From Cloeon dipterum (taxonomy: Eukaryota > Arthropoda > Insecta > Ephemeroptera > Baetidae): a DNA stretch of 64,000 bases. Made by a program: the position numbers and the translations under genes. A model generated the notes under the pieces. It saw nothing but the letters and a program-made list of their open reading frames with translations, was not told where the DNA came from and did not search any database. This document shows positions 48,701 to 60,500 of this stretch, piece after piece; the first letter of the stretch is position 1, and the number at the start of each line of letters is the position of its first letter. The stretch covers positions 11,288,545-11,352,544 of the forward strand of contig NC_088790.1 of assembly GCF_949628265.1 (NCBI RefSeq), given 5' to 3'.

Positions 48701-51700
48701 CTTAAGCTATTTATTGTGTCAATCTCAGTTTTTTTTTTATCAAAACCAAACTGAAACGACGCTTGTTTGTTTATTTCTTTGCGGTGCATAGTTATCGATG
48801 TAAACATGATAAGACGTTAACTTCGCTTTAATCTCGCTACCGCGGGCTTGATTGTTTCTGTTGAGCCTTTGTGAGCACGGCCTTCCGCCAATTAGTGCGC
48901 GGTTTTTATTTCTATCGTCGGCTAATGATGCTAATTAGAAGAATTCCTTTGATAATTACTGGGTTTATGAAGAGCAAAAGTTTAAATAAAATAATATCAA
49001 AAAGGAAATATTGAATTAAGAAGAATACTCAGAAATGAATTGTACATGCGGAAATTCTCTTCTTTATTTCTCTCAATTCTCAGACACGTACATCTATCGA
49101 CTGTTTATTTGTAAAATATAAGCAATTTGTAGTCAACAAATAGTGCAGGGGAACACATTTAAAACATTTACATTTATTGATTTTGTTAAGAATACAACAT
49201 CCGCTCGCGGAACACGATTTTCATTAATCATTGATTTTCAATATATTGTCATTTCAAATCGGATGAAGACAAAGAATATTTTGTATTTACAAAAATGAAA
49301 GTGCAATCATAAAACAGGACCATCCTTTTAGAAAATTTTGCTTTTTAAGACACTAAAACAATGGTTAGCGACATTTGACATACCACAACACATTAAATAG
49401 TATACACTTGAACGCGCGAGTCGTGCGAAAAGTTCGCTACTTTTAATTTACACGTAATTATATAACAGCCAAGAGGTTCCTCGATATGAATCTGCATCTT
49501 TTGCAATTTTTAAAACGCTGGAATAACATTTACTCTCAGTGCAACGTTGGAATTGTTAAGTTTTATCTCTTTCAATTTTGTGGATCACTGCCAGCAATAA
49601 AATATTATTTTTCGATATTCTACTGCCAAAAGAATATCTATTTATAAATTTTCATTCTTTTCTAATTATTTTGTTTTTAGTATTAACAGCAACACTTTAT
49701 ATTATTCCTTTTTGATGGAACAACAAACTTTTTATTTACTCTTTTATGATAAGTGACAAGCATCGCAATTTTGAAACGCTTCTCTATTACACGATAACGT
49801 CATAGAGGGCGGATCTACGCACTATAGAAAAGCTCTACACACCAAATCATTACGAGATTGTTAATTATTGCTACATGAGGACGCGGGAACAGCTTTCGCC
49901 TCTTTCGCTACTTATTAATTTCAACTTGCTATACTGTTCTCTGCACTGATTTTCCGCACCATGGGTACATAATTATGCGTTCGAATTATATTTATTTCCC
50001 TGCAACGAATCCAGATCCACGCTTCTACGCCTAACCGTTGAATACCATTTATAAGAATAAGTGTGTGTATGATTAGTGGAATACTTTAGGCCCTGGTATT
50101 TTTGATTTTTGTCAATATTTTAGACAAGTGCTCGTCGGCTTTGCAAACTCTGCGCGCGCGGAGGGAAAACGTACGAGGGTTTATTATACGCCCCATTTCA
50201 TTCTTTCTGCGTCCAATAGGCAGCAGGTGATTCTGCGGCTCGCTCCCCTATCAGCATAAATTTTGATTGTCGGCAGGGATAATCAAAAGCACAAATTAAC
50301 GAACCCTGCGGTGGCAAGCGTAATCCACAAAAAGTTTAAACGCCGAGTCTCGTTCTATTTTTATTAATATATTAATCATTTGGATTCGTGCGTAGGGTTT
50401 AGCGGGTTTCCGGCGGAGGAAACCGGTTTATTTTGTGGCAAATCAAGCCAAGAAACATCTTGGGAAACACGCTTTCCTATAATGGTCAATTAGGGTCGTA
50501 TATCACAGAGGAATATGAAATACAATAATGCAGCGTCAATCTTCCAGCCACTCGACACTGTCTTTCCATCAAGGGATCTTTTTACTACAAATGCTCGCTC
50601 TTGGAATAGTTTCTGGAAAATGGTCCGAATGGATATCTAGAACGGCAACCTGGATGATATAATATAATTTTCATAGCTTAAATTTGAAACAAACGAGTTT
50701 TTCAATGAAAAATGGTGAACAAATCAAAAGCAAGAAAATATTTCTCTGCGTTTGAGTTATTAGTATATCGAAATGATTGAATCAACGATCCGATCAACAA
50801 GTGAAAATAGTTCATTGGATTGAGTCTGCGAGTTAAGGTGTTCAGGTGCAACCTAAATAGTTTGTTTAAGGTACGAGATAGTTACTCCCAATTTGCTTTG
50901 CTGATTAACAAGTCAACTCAAGGTTTCTATTTCCCTTTTAAGAATTAGGAATGAAACACTTGAACGCGCATTTTTAAATTTAAACGTTTTTCGGAAAGAG
51001 CTAAAACAGCAAGAAAACTTTGGCGTAATGAAAAAATTAATTAATGGTTGGATTGCAGAATAATGAGCTGTACACTATGATTAGGTTTTCTATGATACAT
51101 GCAGCGCTTAAAGCGAATCCTTGATGGAACAATTTTGGATTTTTTTTAGTGTAAAAATGGCTCAACAACAATTGGTTTTTAAATAATTTTTAAATCTCAT
51201 GAAATCGCTTATAAATTAATTGTTGAATTGAAAAATTTTGTCCGATGAACCTGATTCATATTATGACAGAGTACACGAATTCAACGAGTTGGTACTAGAA
51301 AAAAACACTGGATCTTTAAAAGTTCATTACAAAACGATGGAAACGTATTTAAATATTTTAGATTTAGAATTGCAAAAATTATGAAAAAGAATTGAATTAA
51401 ATATGATTTTGTTGTTTCCATTTTTTACTCAAACAATAGTCTAAAAAGACTTTAGGATGGAGAAAAAATGCATGGAGGGATTTACATACTATATCTCGTC
51501 TGTGATAGTTTCAATTATCAGTGCTTTACGACGTTTGTAATTTATTTGGCCAATTTAAACCCATAGCCGGCGTCTGCTCTATCTCGGGCCTATTAAAAGC
51601 GCGAGATGCAGCACTTGACAAAACGCTGTTCACAGCAGAAATGCATCACCTTGCAGGAAAGACGCACACTCGCCCTCTTTTTATTCTCTATCACTCGCGC

Positions 51701-51801
51701 ACTCGAACACACGAACAATAAAGCGTCACGGGCGCACTCGCTCGGCACTGCTGCTGCTGCTTATTCAGCTAATCGTTATTCTGGTAAAGTCACAGTCCCA
51801 G
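48701..51801. other. AT-rich intergenic region
   Basis: No coding exon, RNA gene or clear repeat is supported. The sequence is AT-rich throughout, with no long open frame between 48.6 and 51.5 kb. The right end should include the 3' UTR of the next minus-strand gene. Confidence 0.5.
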
Positions 51802-54312
51802 CTATTTGACGAACAAATCCTTCAGCGTGGAGCAGATGGACGACGAGGTCGACGCAGACTGCTCGCACGCGTCCTGTGGCTTGGCCTCGGTCTGCTCGGC
51901 GCCTGGCTTTTCGGCGCCGGGGTCCTGTTTGGGGTCGGCCGGTCCACCGGTGGGCCCCGAGTCGCTGCCCCTGCGCAGGAAGTCCTCGATGGCACTGCCG
52001 AGAATATGTGCGTCGACCACGGAGCCGCTGGGCCGGTCCCACACGAGCCGCTTGGCCGCCTCAACGCAACTGAAGCTGCGCTTGGACCGGCCGGCCGCCT
52101 CCGGCTCGGTGAACGTGACCTTGGGCGGCTCCGGCCGGGCCGCCTCCTCTTTCTTGGCCATCGGCTGATGCCGCTTGGCGAACCACGACGCCGGGCTCAC
52201 CTTGGCCGACTTGCCGGCGGCGGCCGCCTCGCCCTCGTCCTGCAGGATGGTGGCGTCAAAGCTGCTCGACCGCGAGTCCTTCATCCGCGACCGCTTCTCG
52301 TCGGCCCCTGCCGCCGCCTCGGCCGCCGGTCCGGCCGCCGAACTGGCCTCTCCACCAGCCGTGTTGATCTCCTGCGCGGACGACGTCAGGGACAGCAGGC
52401 TGCGCAGGTCCGAGTTCGTGCACACGATGCCCGCGTTGCCCACCACCAACTGCTCGGACGACTTGCGTTTCGGCTGCACCGCCACCGGCGGCACCAGGCT
52501 GGCCAGTCCGCCCGCCTCCGAGTGCCGTCGCGACTCGACCGGCGACCGCAGCATGCCCGACATGCCCTGGAAGCGCACCGGTGAACCCGAACTACCGCTC
52601 TCCTCCACCTACGGGGTTAAGCAAAATTGCCAGGGTTAATATGAAATCAGGATTGAGACATGTCTTAACTATTACTCTTCTACAGGTTTATCTACAAAGC
52701 AGTTGTTGATGTGTGAGGGTGGTAGATTTTCTAATGAATTAGCTGAAAATGAATGGGACTTTGTTTACACAGAAACAGATTTTTGAAATGTTAGAAAGGT
52801 TGGGTATTATTTAAGAGGACTTTCTTACAGATTCTATCTTTTGATTTTTAGGCGCATGAATAACGCAATTTAAATATTCTTAAGCACCCAACTTTATAAA
52901 AAAAATCATTTCCAGAGAAAGATAAGTCAGATTTATATTACAATATATTATAGGATGACGGTTGACCTGTATTATACTTTCAGTGCAAAGTCCAGAAAAA
53001 TTTTAAAATTTACAATTCTCGTATTTATAAACTAGAGTCTTTTTTAAATGTCATCTGTTTACCAGTTTAACTATAGCCATGACTTAAAAAATGATTAATT
53101 ACTCTTGGATTTGGCTACCTCTGAATTTTAATTCCTGTACCATATTATTTTCTTTTCTGCAATTCATGGTAAAACGTGAATGGCCAGAGTGTTGAATGTC
53201 AGATATAAAAGAAACCGTATGTCTGTGGAACTGTTTGCACATGTTGCGCAGCTCTACTTTTATGCATATGAATTGTGTGTCACGCACTGAGCAGAAGGGA
53301 TAAAGAGTTTGCAGCTTGGAAACTTCAACAATGGGAGTCGTCACTCCGTTGTGTGTAGTACTCACTAATCCTTTACGAAGTTTCCTCGTTTGGCTGAAAT
53401 TCAAACGATAGAAAACTTGTACAGGGACGCATCAAACACAAAATCAATTTCTTAAACGGTAACAATCTTCCTAAAATTTGATGCTTTGGAGATATTGACA
53501 AAACAAAGAGCTATATAGTTTTTTATCTCTATTGCGGAGGATGAGAAAAGTTTCTGTTTCTGTTAAAATTCAGTGTTCTTCAAAAGGGCATCAAAATCAT
53601 TTAATCACAAACATATTGCTTACTCTCATAAATAAAAATTTTACAAAATCTAGCCTGAATGCAACTATTAATACTATTAATCTTAAAAGCCGGGGAGCTC
53701 TCAAAAACATTTAGCACGATTCCTATAGAATAAATTTGAAAGGATTGGCTTAGTTACCTCGCAAACCTGCTCCCTGCTGTCAGTCTTGTAGATTTTCAGC
53801 TTGGCTTTGCGTGCGCCCTTGATCTCGGCGATGTCATCCATGATGTCGAGGTGCAGGTTGAAGCTGGCTGAGTCGCGCCTTGAGACGGGGAAGGCGGCGA
53901 ACGACTCGCGCCTGCCGCGATTCAGCACGCTCGTCGGCGGGAATTTGCTGATGGTAACCGAGTGGCGGCGGCCGCCGGCCGCCGCGTTGGCCGTCAGGGT
54001 GGCCAGGAAGGCCGACTCCTTGGCGATTTCAGACTGGCGGCCCTCGGACAGCCGCCGCACCTGGCTCGCCGTAATGCCCGACGTGCATGACGGTGTCGGC
54101 AGGCTACGCTTGCGCAAATCGCGCGGGTCACGCCACGGACAAAGCAGTGCCGGGTCGGCCACGTCGTCGTCGTAGTCCTCCTCGGACGCATGTTCGGAGC
54201 CGCCAACGGCGCCTTCCGCATCTTTCTCGTCATCTTCCTTGATCGCCTCCTCCACTACGATCAGCGGCTCCGGCGTGTACGAAGAGCGACGCATCTTCGG
54301 CGAAGCGGTTTC
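51802..54312 (-). CDS. Unrecognised RRxS-rich disordered protein, last two coding exons
   Basis: Two minus-strand exons, 54312-53758 (185 codons) and 52608-51802 (268 codons and stop), join in phase 0 with good splice signals (TTTTGTGCAG acceptor, GAG|GTAACT donor, CCCCGTAG acceptor). The chain is low-complexity, rich in Ser, Ala, Glu, Pro and Arg. It has basophilic kinase sites of RRxS or related type: RRSS, RRLS, RRHS (twice), RRES, RRDS, RKRS, KRKSS and KRSFS. One less disordered stretch is NLHLDIMDDIAEIKGARKAK then LKIYKTDSREQVCE. The C terminus is STLKDLFVK. I recognise no family. It could be the regulatory tail of a channel, a phosphodiesterase or a kinase substrate. Both exons are GC-richer than the flanks. 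Upstream exons must lie at least partly beyond the window, since the first exon seen opens at an acceptor with no start codon. Confidence 0.7.
52609..53757 (-). other. Intron of the RRxS-rich gene
   Basis: AT-rich intron bounded by GT (minus strand, at 53757) and AG (at 52609). A minus-strand open frame at 53099-53404 is preceded by a plausible acceptor (TTGAATTTCAG). In the phase required from the upstream exon it stops after six codons, so it is not a supported alternative exon. Confidence 0.55.
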
Positions 54313-55274
54313 CTGCACAAAACAACAAGAAAATAATATCTTTAATTCTTCTGAATATGTAAGAATTATTGATTTTATTTAAGGTGGCGAAATGCTATTG
54401 TAAAAGCGGGACAATATTGAGCACGTTTTTATTATGAATTAAATTTTTTGGTGCGTATACTATATAGACCATTATAACATTTCGGAAAAAAATTGCGCAG
54501 TAATATTATAATGTACCTATGCTGTTTTGGCTGGCCCAGCTGTGTTTTTCATATCTCTGGTTGCCAAGCAAAATTGATCATTGCACAAGTATTGAGTTAA
54601 TTTAATATTGGTTTTCCTTCGATTTAATTACCTACTTGATTGATTATTTATAGCGAAAATTCTTTTATACTTGCTAAAATAGCATAGGTACATATAATAT
54701 AGGGAGATATTAAAAACCGTGCGCCTAGACATTGTTTGGAAATTTCAGGGAGGTGTTCGCTTTCAGTTCGGAGATATTTGACTTTTAAAGAGACGAATTT
54801 TTTCAAATTTTTCAAATTCTGCTTATTTTTTTGACGTGTACCAAAAACCGTCTGTTACATCTGTTTATTAGATTGTTTGAACTTAAATTTAAACAAAAAG
54901 CACTCTGAACTCTGAAAATCTTGAACATAATTTAATATAGAAAAAACCCTCATACCATGCACATTATGAAATCAATCATCGATTCACTCTACATGAATAT
55001 AATCAAAATTTCTAAAACTGTTTTCAGTGCAATTTACGCAAGAAAGTGTAACTTCTGTTTCTGCATTTTTCTCGTGAAATCGCTAATTTGTTCAGCGGAG
55101 CAATTTATGAATTAAAATATTCTGAAAATAATTTTAACTAAATGTAATTGACACGAAAACTAGTGCAATGCATTTTTTAAAATTGATATTATCCTATCTT
55201 TAATCACTATCAGCTAAAGATATAATAATTGCTTACAGATCAGGAATCAACGCATTGTAGGTAATCATAGATCT

Positions 55275-55544
55275 CAGCGGGGTCCAGATTTCTGCAGATA
55301 TGGCGTCCGGTGGAGTATATGGCTCGAAAAAACGGTCACGTGAAAATGCGCGAAAAGAAGCAAGTTTTCGTCAATATTGTGACATAATTTGCATTACTTG
55401 TACTAATTGTGTCTTTTGGATCTTAAAAACAAACTCTTGACACTCGTACGGCAATCCAAAGAGAGTTTTTTGTTTCCCACATTCAGACGCCATCTTGGAT
55501 CTGCGCAGTGGGAACCAATTTTATCGCACATCCGGCCCCCGCTG
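55275..55544. mobile_element. hAT-like MITE (270 bp)
   Basis: The left end CAGCGGGG and right end CCCCGCTG are an 8-bp perfect terminal inverted repeat with imperfect extension. Flanks are ATAGATCT (55267-55274) and ATAGATAT (55545-55552), an 8-bp duplication with one mismatch. A subterminal inverted pair, ATGGCGTC (55300-55307) and GACGCCAT (55486-55493), adds support. There is no coding capacity. The sequence differs from the element at 33096, so it is a separate family. Confidence 0.75.
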
Positions 55545-56342
55545 ATAGATATAATATTTTTCTCTGGTCGTTCATGAAACTTAAATTCACGAGTTTGTGA
55601 TTTGCCATTTTGTCAAGTTCCAAATGTTTCTTGCCACATCATGTAATCGCTAATTTAAAATTATTCCTTTTAAGTATACATGGAAATCTTTAATTAAGAA
55701 AATTTTGTTGTTAGATGCAAATTCGCTCTTTCATCATATGTATTTAATTAACCTCAACACTAGGAATAAGCACACCCGTCATAAGCCTCAAATGATGAAG
55801 ACAGAGCAGAATAATTTTGCTGTCAATTAAATTAACAAACAAAAGAGATGGATCAAAACCAGAATGATATTTGGTTATTAACAAAAAATGCTGGCAGCGA
55901 TGACAGAAATAGAACAGAAAAAATGCAGTTGCTTGTAAAGTACAGGTTCAGTTAGTTTTTTTCAGAAACTCACAACTCAAAGAGCATTAGATATCATGTA
56001 CGAAAATTTAATTTGCTCAATGCGACTCGTAAAAAATCTGGTGGTTTGAGCGATTTACCCCTCAAAATTGTAAACTGGCATCAACAGGACCAAGCAGAAT
56101 TGGAGCTACATTTTCATCCGCAAGCCCACCTGTTTGGCGGCGCGCGGAAAAGGCGCGGGTAAAAATAGCTTTTTGGCCGCCCCGATTGCCGCCGTCCGCT
56201 CCACCGACCTCTCTCTCGCCAAAGCGAGACTTGAATACGGGGGCCGTTCTGCTCTCTTCCAACGCTGCCTTTCGCCTTTGGTGCGTGTTTATACTGTCTG
56301 GCTGGCGTTGCCTGGGCCAAAAGCATTTCCCTGCCGCCCCCG

Positions 56343-56414
56343 AGAGTGAGTGAGTGTGTGTGTGTGCGTGCGCGCCGACAGAAATTAGATTATTATTCAC
56401 CCCAAGCGGCAGCA

Positions 56415-56444
<30 letters not shown>
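56343..56444. repeat. Simple repeats: (GT)n/(GA)n then (CT)14
   Basis: A GAGTGAGTGAGTGTGTGT run with GTGCGCG tail starts at about 56343, and a pure (CT)14 tract occupies 56417-56444. It lies in a CpG-bearing stretch that could be promoter-proximal. Confidence 0.9.
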
Positions 56445-56445
<1 letters not shown>

Positions 56446-57207
56446 GCGTTGCGAAACCCCGCAAGAGGAAGACAGACTGCGTTATTTGCATCAACCGGTT
56501 TTGCAAAGTTTGGCTTGCCCAAGAGGGACGCGAGAGCACGTTGAGTCGAGTGGCGGCGCCAACGTCAAGACGTAATTATTCGTATAGGGGTTGGGCAAGA
56601 TGTAGTGCTGAATAGAACGCTTATTGGGCATCGATGCATTATAAATGTATGCATGCTTCGATTGGAGCCCAGCGAAAACGAGAGATGCCCCCAGCTGTAT
56701 TGACCAGATAGGCGTACTGGCGCGCATATCCAATGAGAACGACATTGCTCATAGCTCATGCTTTCCGTGGGGCTTTTTGATTGTTAATCCGAAATTCGAT
56801 GGAACTTTTTCACTTTCCTCTATCAATTATACCTATGGTTAAAGACTGTATTTAAAATTTCAGCTTAATAAAGCTGTCATTAATAAGAATAATTAAAATG
56901 TGTTCTACTAACAAAATAATCATTTTGAAGAGGTGCGATCAAGATCAATCAGAAAAAGACCTTGCGTGAAAGATTCAGACAGCAATATGTGCGCCTACCT
57001 ATTTCCGTTACTTTTTCTGTGACTCAATGATGTTTATTTTTAATCCTCTATGCATGTCCCATATTTTTTAAAATTTTTGCAAATTTACCCTCTTCCAGCA
57101 AACTTTGTTGGTAGGTTATGTATCTAAATTACGATTATTCAATTTAGAAATTTATGCTAAATGCAATTTAATCTCACTGTTCTTTATGAAACTAGCCCGT
57201 TGGCTCG

Positions 57208-57590
57208 CATTGTTAGGACATTCTCAGGAGTGTCATAGCAATGGGAGATTTTTTAGCAGTTAGGGGATCTAATACTGGCTACCCAATGTCAAAGATGGCA
57301 AAAGGTGGTTAACAAAGTGACTGAAATTTCTCAAATAGCTCAACGGGCTTGGAGGTGCACCGGCGTCAATTCACCCGTTACTGGTTTTCGCACCCTTCCA
57401 GCGACTTAAGGGACAAATGTCTTGCGTTTCAATGGAACACCTCGGTGCGAGGAGGCGAAAAAATGGCCACGTTGGGCCCAAGCTCCTCTGCGGCCACTTG
57501 GGCCCCTTGCTGTCCGCTCAGCGGTGTTATTGGGATCCGGTGAGAGCTCATAGCCCACGGGATGTGCTGAGTAGACGCGGTTAAAAATAA
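57208..57590 (+). repeat. SINE-like dispersed repeat, copy C, diverged
   Basis: The left part (57208-57310) matches copy B at 9930-10035: CATTCTCAGGAGTGTCATAG, CAATGGGAGAT, TCTAATACTGGC. The middle matches copies A and B (CTCAACGGGCT, GTGCACCGGCG, GGACAAATGTCTTGCGTTTC, GCGGTGTTATTGGGA). The 3' end diverges after GGGATCCGG. It is the oldest-looking of the three copies. Confidence 0.65.
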
Positions 57591-60500
57591 ATAATCCAGA
57601 ATATTGCAAACAATTGAGGTTGAGCAGCAATCCCTCTGCAATTGGGTCACCGCAGCATGCAACCCACTTCGCGAATTTGCATTAAATGCTCAAAACATGG
57701 TAAACTCGATTAGTTCTCACCAAGTGCTGAAAATGCTGGTGTGTGGGTTGCATCCGCCTACTTGCACCACCGGGTACAAGTCCAGGTACGTCGGGTGATT
57801 GGAATCGAGGAATTTTCAAACAAATGGCAGCAATATATCAGACTGGCAGCTCAAATGCTCCAGATTGTTTCGTAATTTATAATTTGAGGGATATTTCTGT
57901 CATTGAATAAGACTAAATATTTTAGTGTGAATTAATAATTTTCCGTTAACTTTTGTTAAAACAAACTATTAAAAGACAACTTGAGGCAAATAGGTTTTAG
58001 TAGTAATTTAATTTTTTCTGAATGGGGGGTAAAGATAAATTTTTTAGAGGGAGGTTAAAAATCACAAATTATTTCTCTGTTGAGGTTTCAGCCGCGTAAT
58101 TTTTTAGCGGCGGCTGGTTGACCCAACTTCAGCCGAATTTTGGTCTGGTGGCGGCTGAGAATTTTTATCGGCGGCTGGCAAACTCAATAATTGAAGTTGG
58201 ATTGTGCTTTACGGAGACCATTTTTTTAACTATTTAGACTGGCGTCACTGGGACAGCATAGCCAAAGTCACGGCGGATGCGGCTGGCCAAAGACCTCTAC
58301 TACTTTTTGCATTCTGACTCTGATTAAGCGGCTAAAAGTGAACATAATTAAGAGTGGAAAATTATTTCATCCGGACAGCAGCTCTTTCGGCCCCTGTCAT
58401 GGAAACTATATCTATAATAACCCCAGAGAATTAACGGCAGAGTACTGTTCACTTTTCGCTATCCACCCCGAGTCACACCACACACAGATAAACAATACTT
58501 TGTTTAAACTGTCACAGTTTTTATTCAATTTCCTAGGCCTCTGTAATATTTATATTATCTTTCCTACTAAAAAAGGAACAAACGCCACAGCATTGGAAAA
58601 AAATCAAAATTGGGAGTCTGCAACACGAAACAAATTTAACTAAAAGAGTTGATAAATATTGCATACTCGCCGCTCGGCGTGAATAATAAACTTGCTGTCG
58701 ACACTCACTCAGCGGCGTCTCAGGTATCGAAGCACGCGATCATTTCGCTCAGTGCTTTGACCTAATTATAGGAATTGCGGCGTGTACGGAGTCATCGATC
58801 CTTTTTACTCGGTGAAAAATCCAATAGGTTCGTGCAACAAGCTTGCCAAGTGCGAATAATCTGATTTGAGTGGCGGTCGGCTCACATAATTTGACGCCGC
58901 TCGCGCGGCCAGAGCTGCCACTTCATCGAGCTGAAAAAAATAGCGCCTGTGTGCGTCTCTGACAGTGGGGTTTTCTCACGTAGGTGATAGACTGAAAGGA
59001 ATGCACCAATTGAAAAGTATTTCCTTGTTTGGCTTTTTGATATTTATTTGTGAATCGATTCGATGCCCTTTGACTGTAAATGGTGATTGATCGTTTGCGC
59101 GGCACAAGACGCTATTCAATAATTCCTCAATGCGGCTGCAGGAAAGTGAAACTAACAGCCTGTTAGCGCGATCACTTGACTTTTTCCGGGTCACGCAAAT
59201 TGACTGTGTGAAATGCCATGAGACACAAACACAGTGTATTTTAAATAATTAAGAAGTGTTTTGAATGCTAAAAATGTAATATTCAGAAGTATTAATTCAT
59301 GGCAACAAATGAAATTGAATTTATTTGTCGTCCTAAAAAAATGTATGTATTTTGAGTTGATTGTACGAGATATTGGAGTGAAGTGCATCAAGCGAAATGC
59401 CAATTATAATGCATCACAATGTTATGCCAATTTTCCTAAAAATTTGCAGCGCTGGACCATCTTTTCGATACGTCTATTCTTTCTGACGAGATCTGTCCAA
59501 AAATGCATGTGCCATATGACGTGGAAATTATTTGTAAAGAAAAAATTATGATTTCTAGAAGGGAGACGGTGCTCAACTTTTTTTAAAGCCAATGTTCCTT
59601 AAAAATAATGTAGCTTATACTTCATTGACGAATTTTCCCGCATTCCCCTTTAATTCAAGTCTTGGGGTAATTTTCAGTGGTGTTCCACGCATATATGCAT
59701 GATTTTTTACCGCAAAATGCAACTTCACTCATCCAATCTCACCAGAAGAAAGATTTCTGCGCGTGCATTTTATCCCACTTCTGGAGTGAAATATTTATTC
59801 TGTTTGAAATGCAACTGGCCGGAAATTGCCATGCATAGGCGTGTTGAGCGTAAAAGCAGTAGAGAAGAAAAACGTGCGAGATTCATCTCTCGCAAGACAA
59901 GCAGGCAGCTAGACGATGCCAAGATGCACTTTGCGAGTCTTTTCCGCCAGCACGATGAAAAATTCATCAGGCGCAAATGGAGCTGAAGGTCGGCTTCTTT
60001 ACTCTCAGGCCTGAAAAGTGCGACACGAAGATTGTTTACAACTCATCTCCGCCTGGAAATCGATACACGCACAGCTCGCTCGCTGGCTCTTCCAGCTTGC
60101 AAAGCACGCATTTTCCGGTTCGGTTGGTTCTCCTCTCCTCCCAGCTGCATTTGGGGACTCGGACCCTCAGTCTCCGAAAACCCGCACAAATGCCTCGGCG
60201 GCATAGCGATGGATGTTTTCCCACTTGTTGCGCCAATTGTGCAGCAGCTACGAGCTCGTCGGTGCACCCCACGCAATATTTGTATTTCACCCAGCGAGCA
60301 AATATACACGAGCTTCGAGCTTCGTCCCCGCCGCGCGTGCTAAACCGACAACGACGACGACTGCTCAAATATTATCGTGTACTATGCTGGCACAATGTAA
60401 CGAGCTAAGGGCTCGTTGTTCGCACGGTCTTTCTTCTTCCAGGACCCGAAAATACACGTCACCTAAAATATCACATCGCCCCTTGCGACTGGTATCTACG

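Larger units (their letters stand above)
54313..57180 (-). other. Noncoding region, probably intron of the RRxS-rich gene
   Basis: If the RRxS-rich gene extends rightwards, this is intron. It is AT-rich to about 56.0 kb and contains a hAT-like MITE. A CpG-bearing stretch at about 56.1-56.6 kb holds simple repeats and open frames on both strands with no recognised product. Confidence 0.4.

Noticed and set aside
52006..52639. Long plus-strand open frames of 192 and 154 residues
   Set aside because: They are antisense shadows of the GC-rich terminal exon of the minus-strand gene, which has consistent splice sites and phase.
53099..53404. A 101-residue minus-strand frame inside the intron of the RRxS-rich gene
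   Set aside because: From the upstream exon its acceptor gives a stop after six codons, and no family is recognised.
59699..60408. Several overlapping frames up to 143 residues on both strands
   Set aside because: They sit in a CpG-bearing stretch where stops are scarce by composition. No frame shows family similarity.
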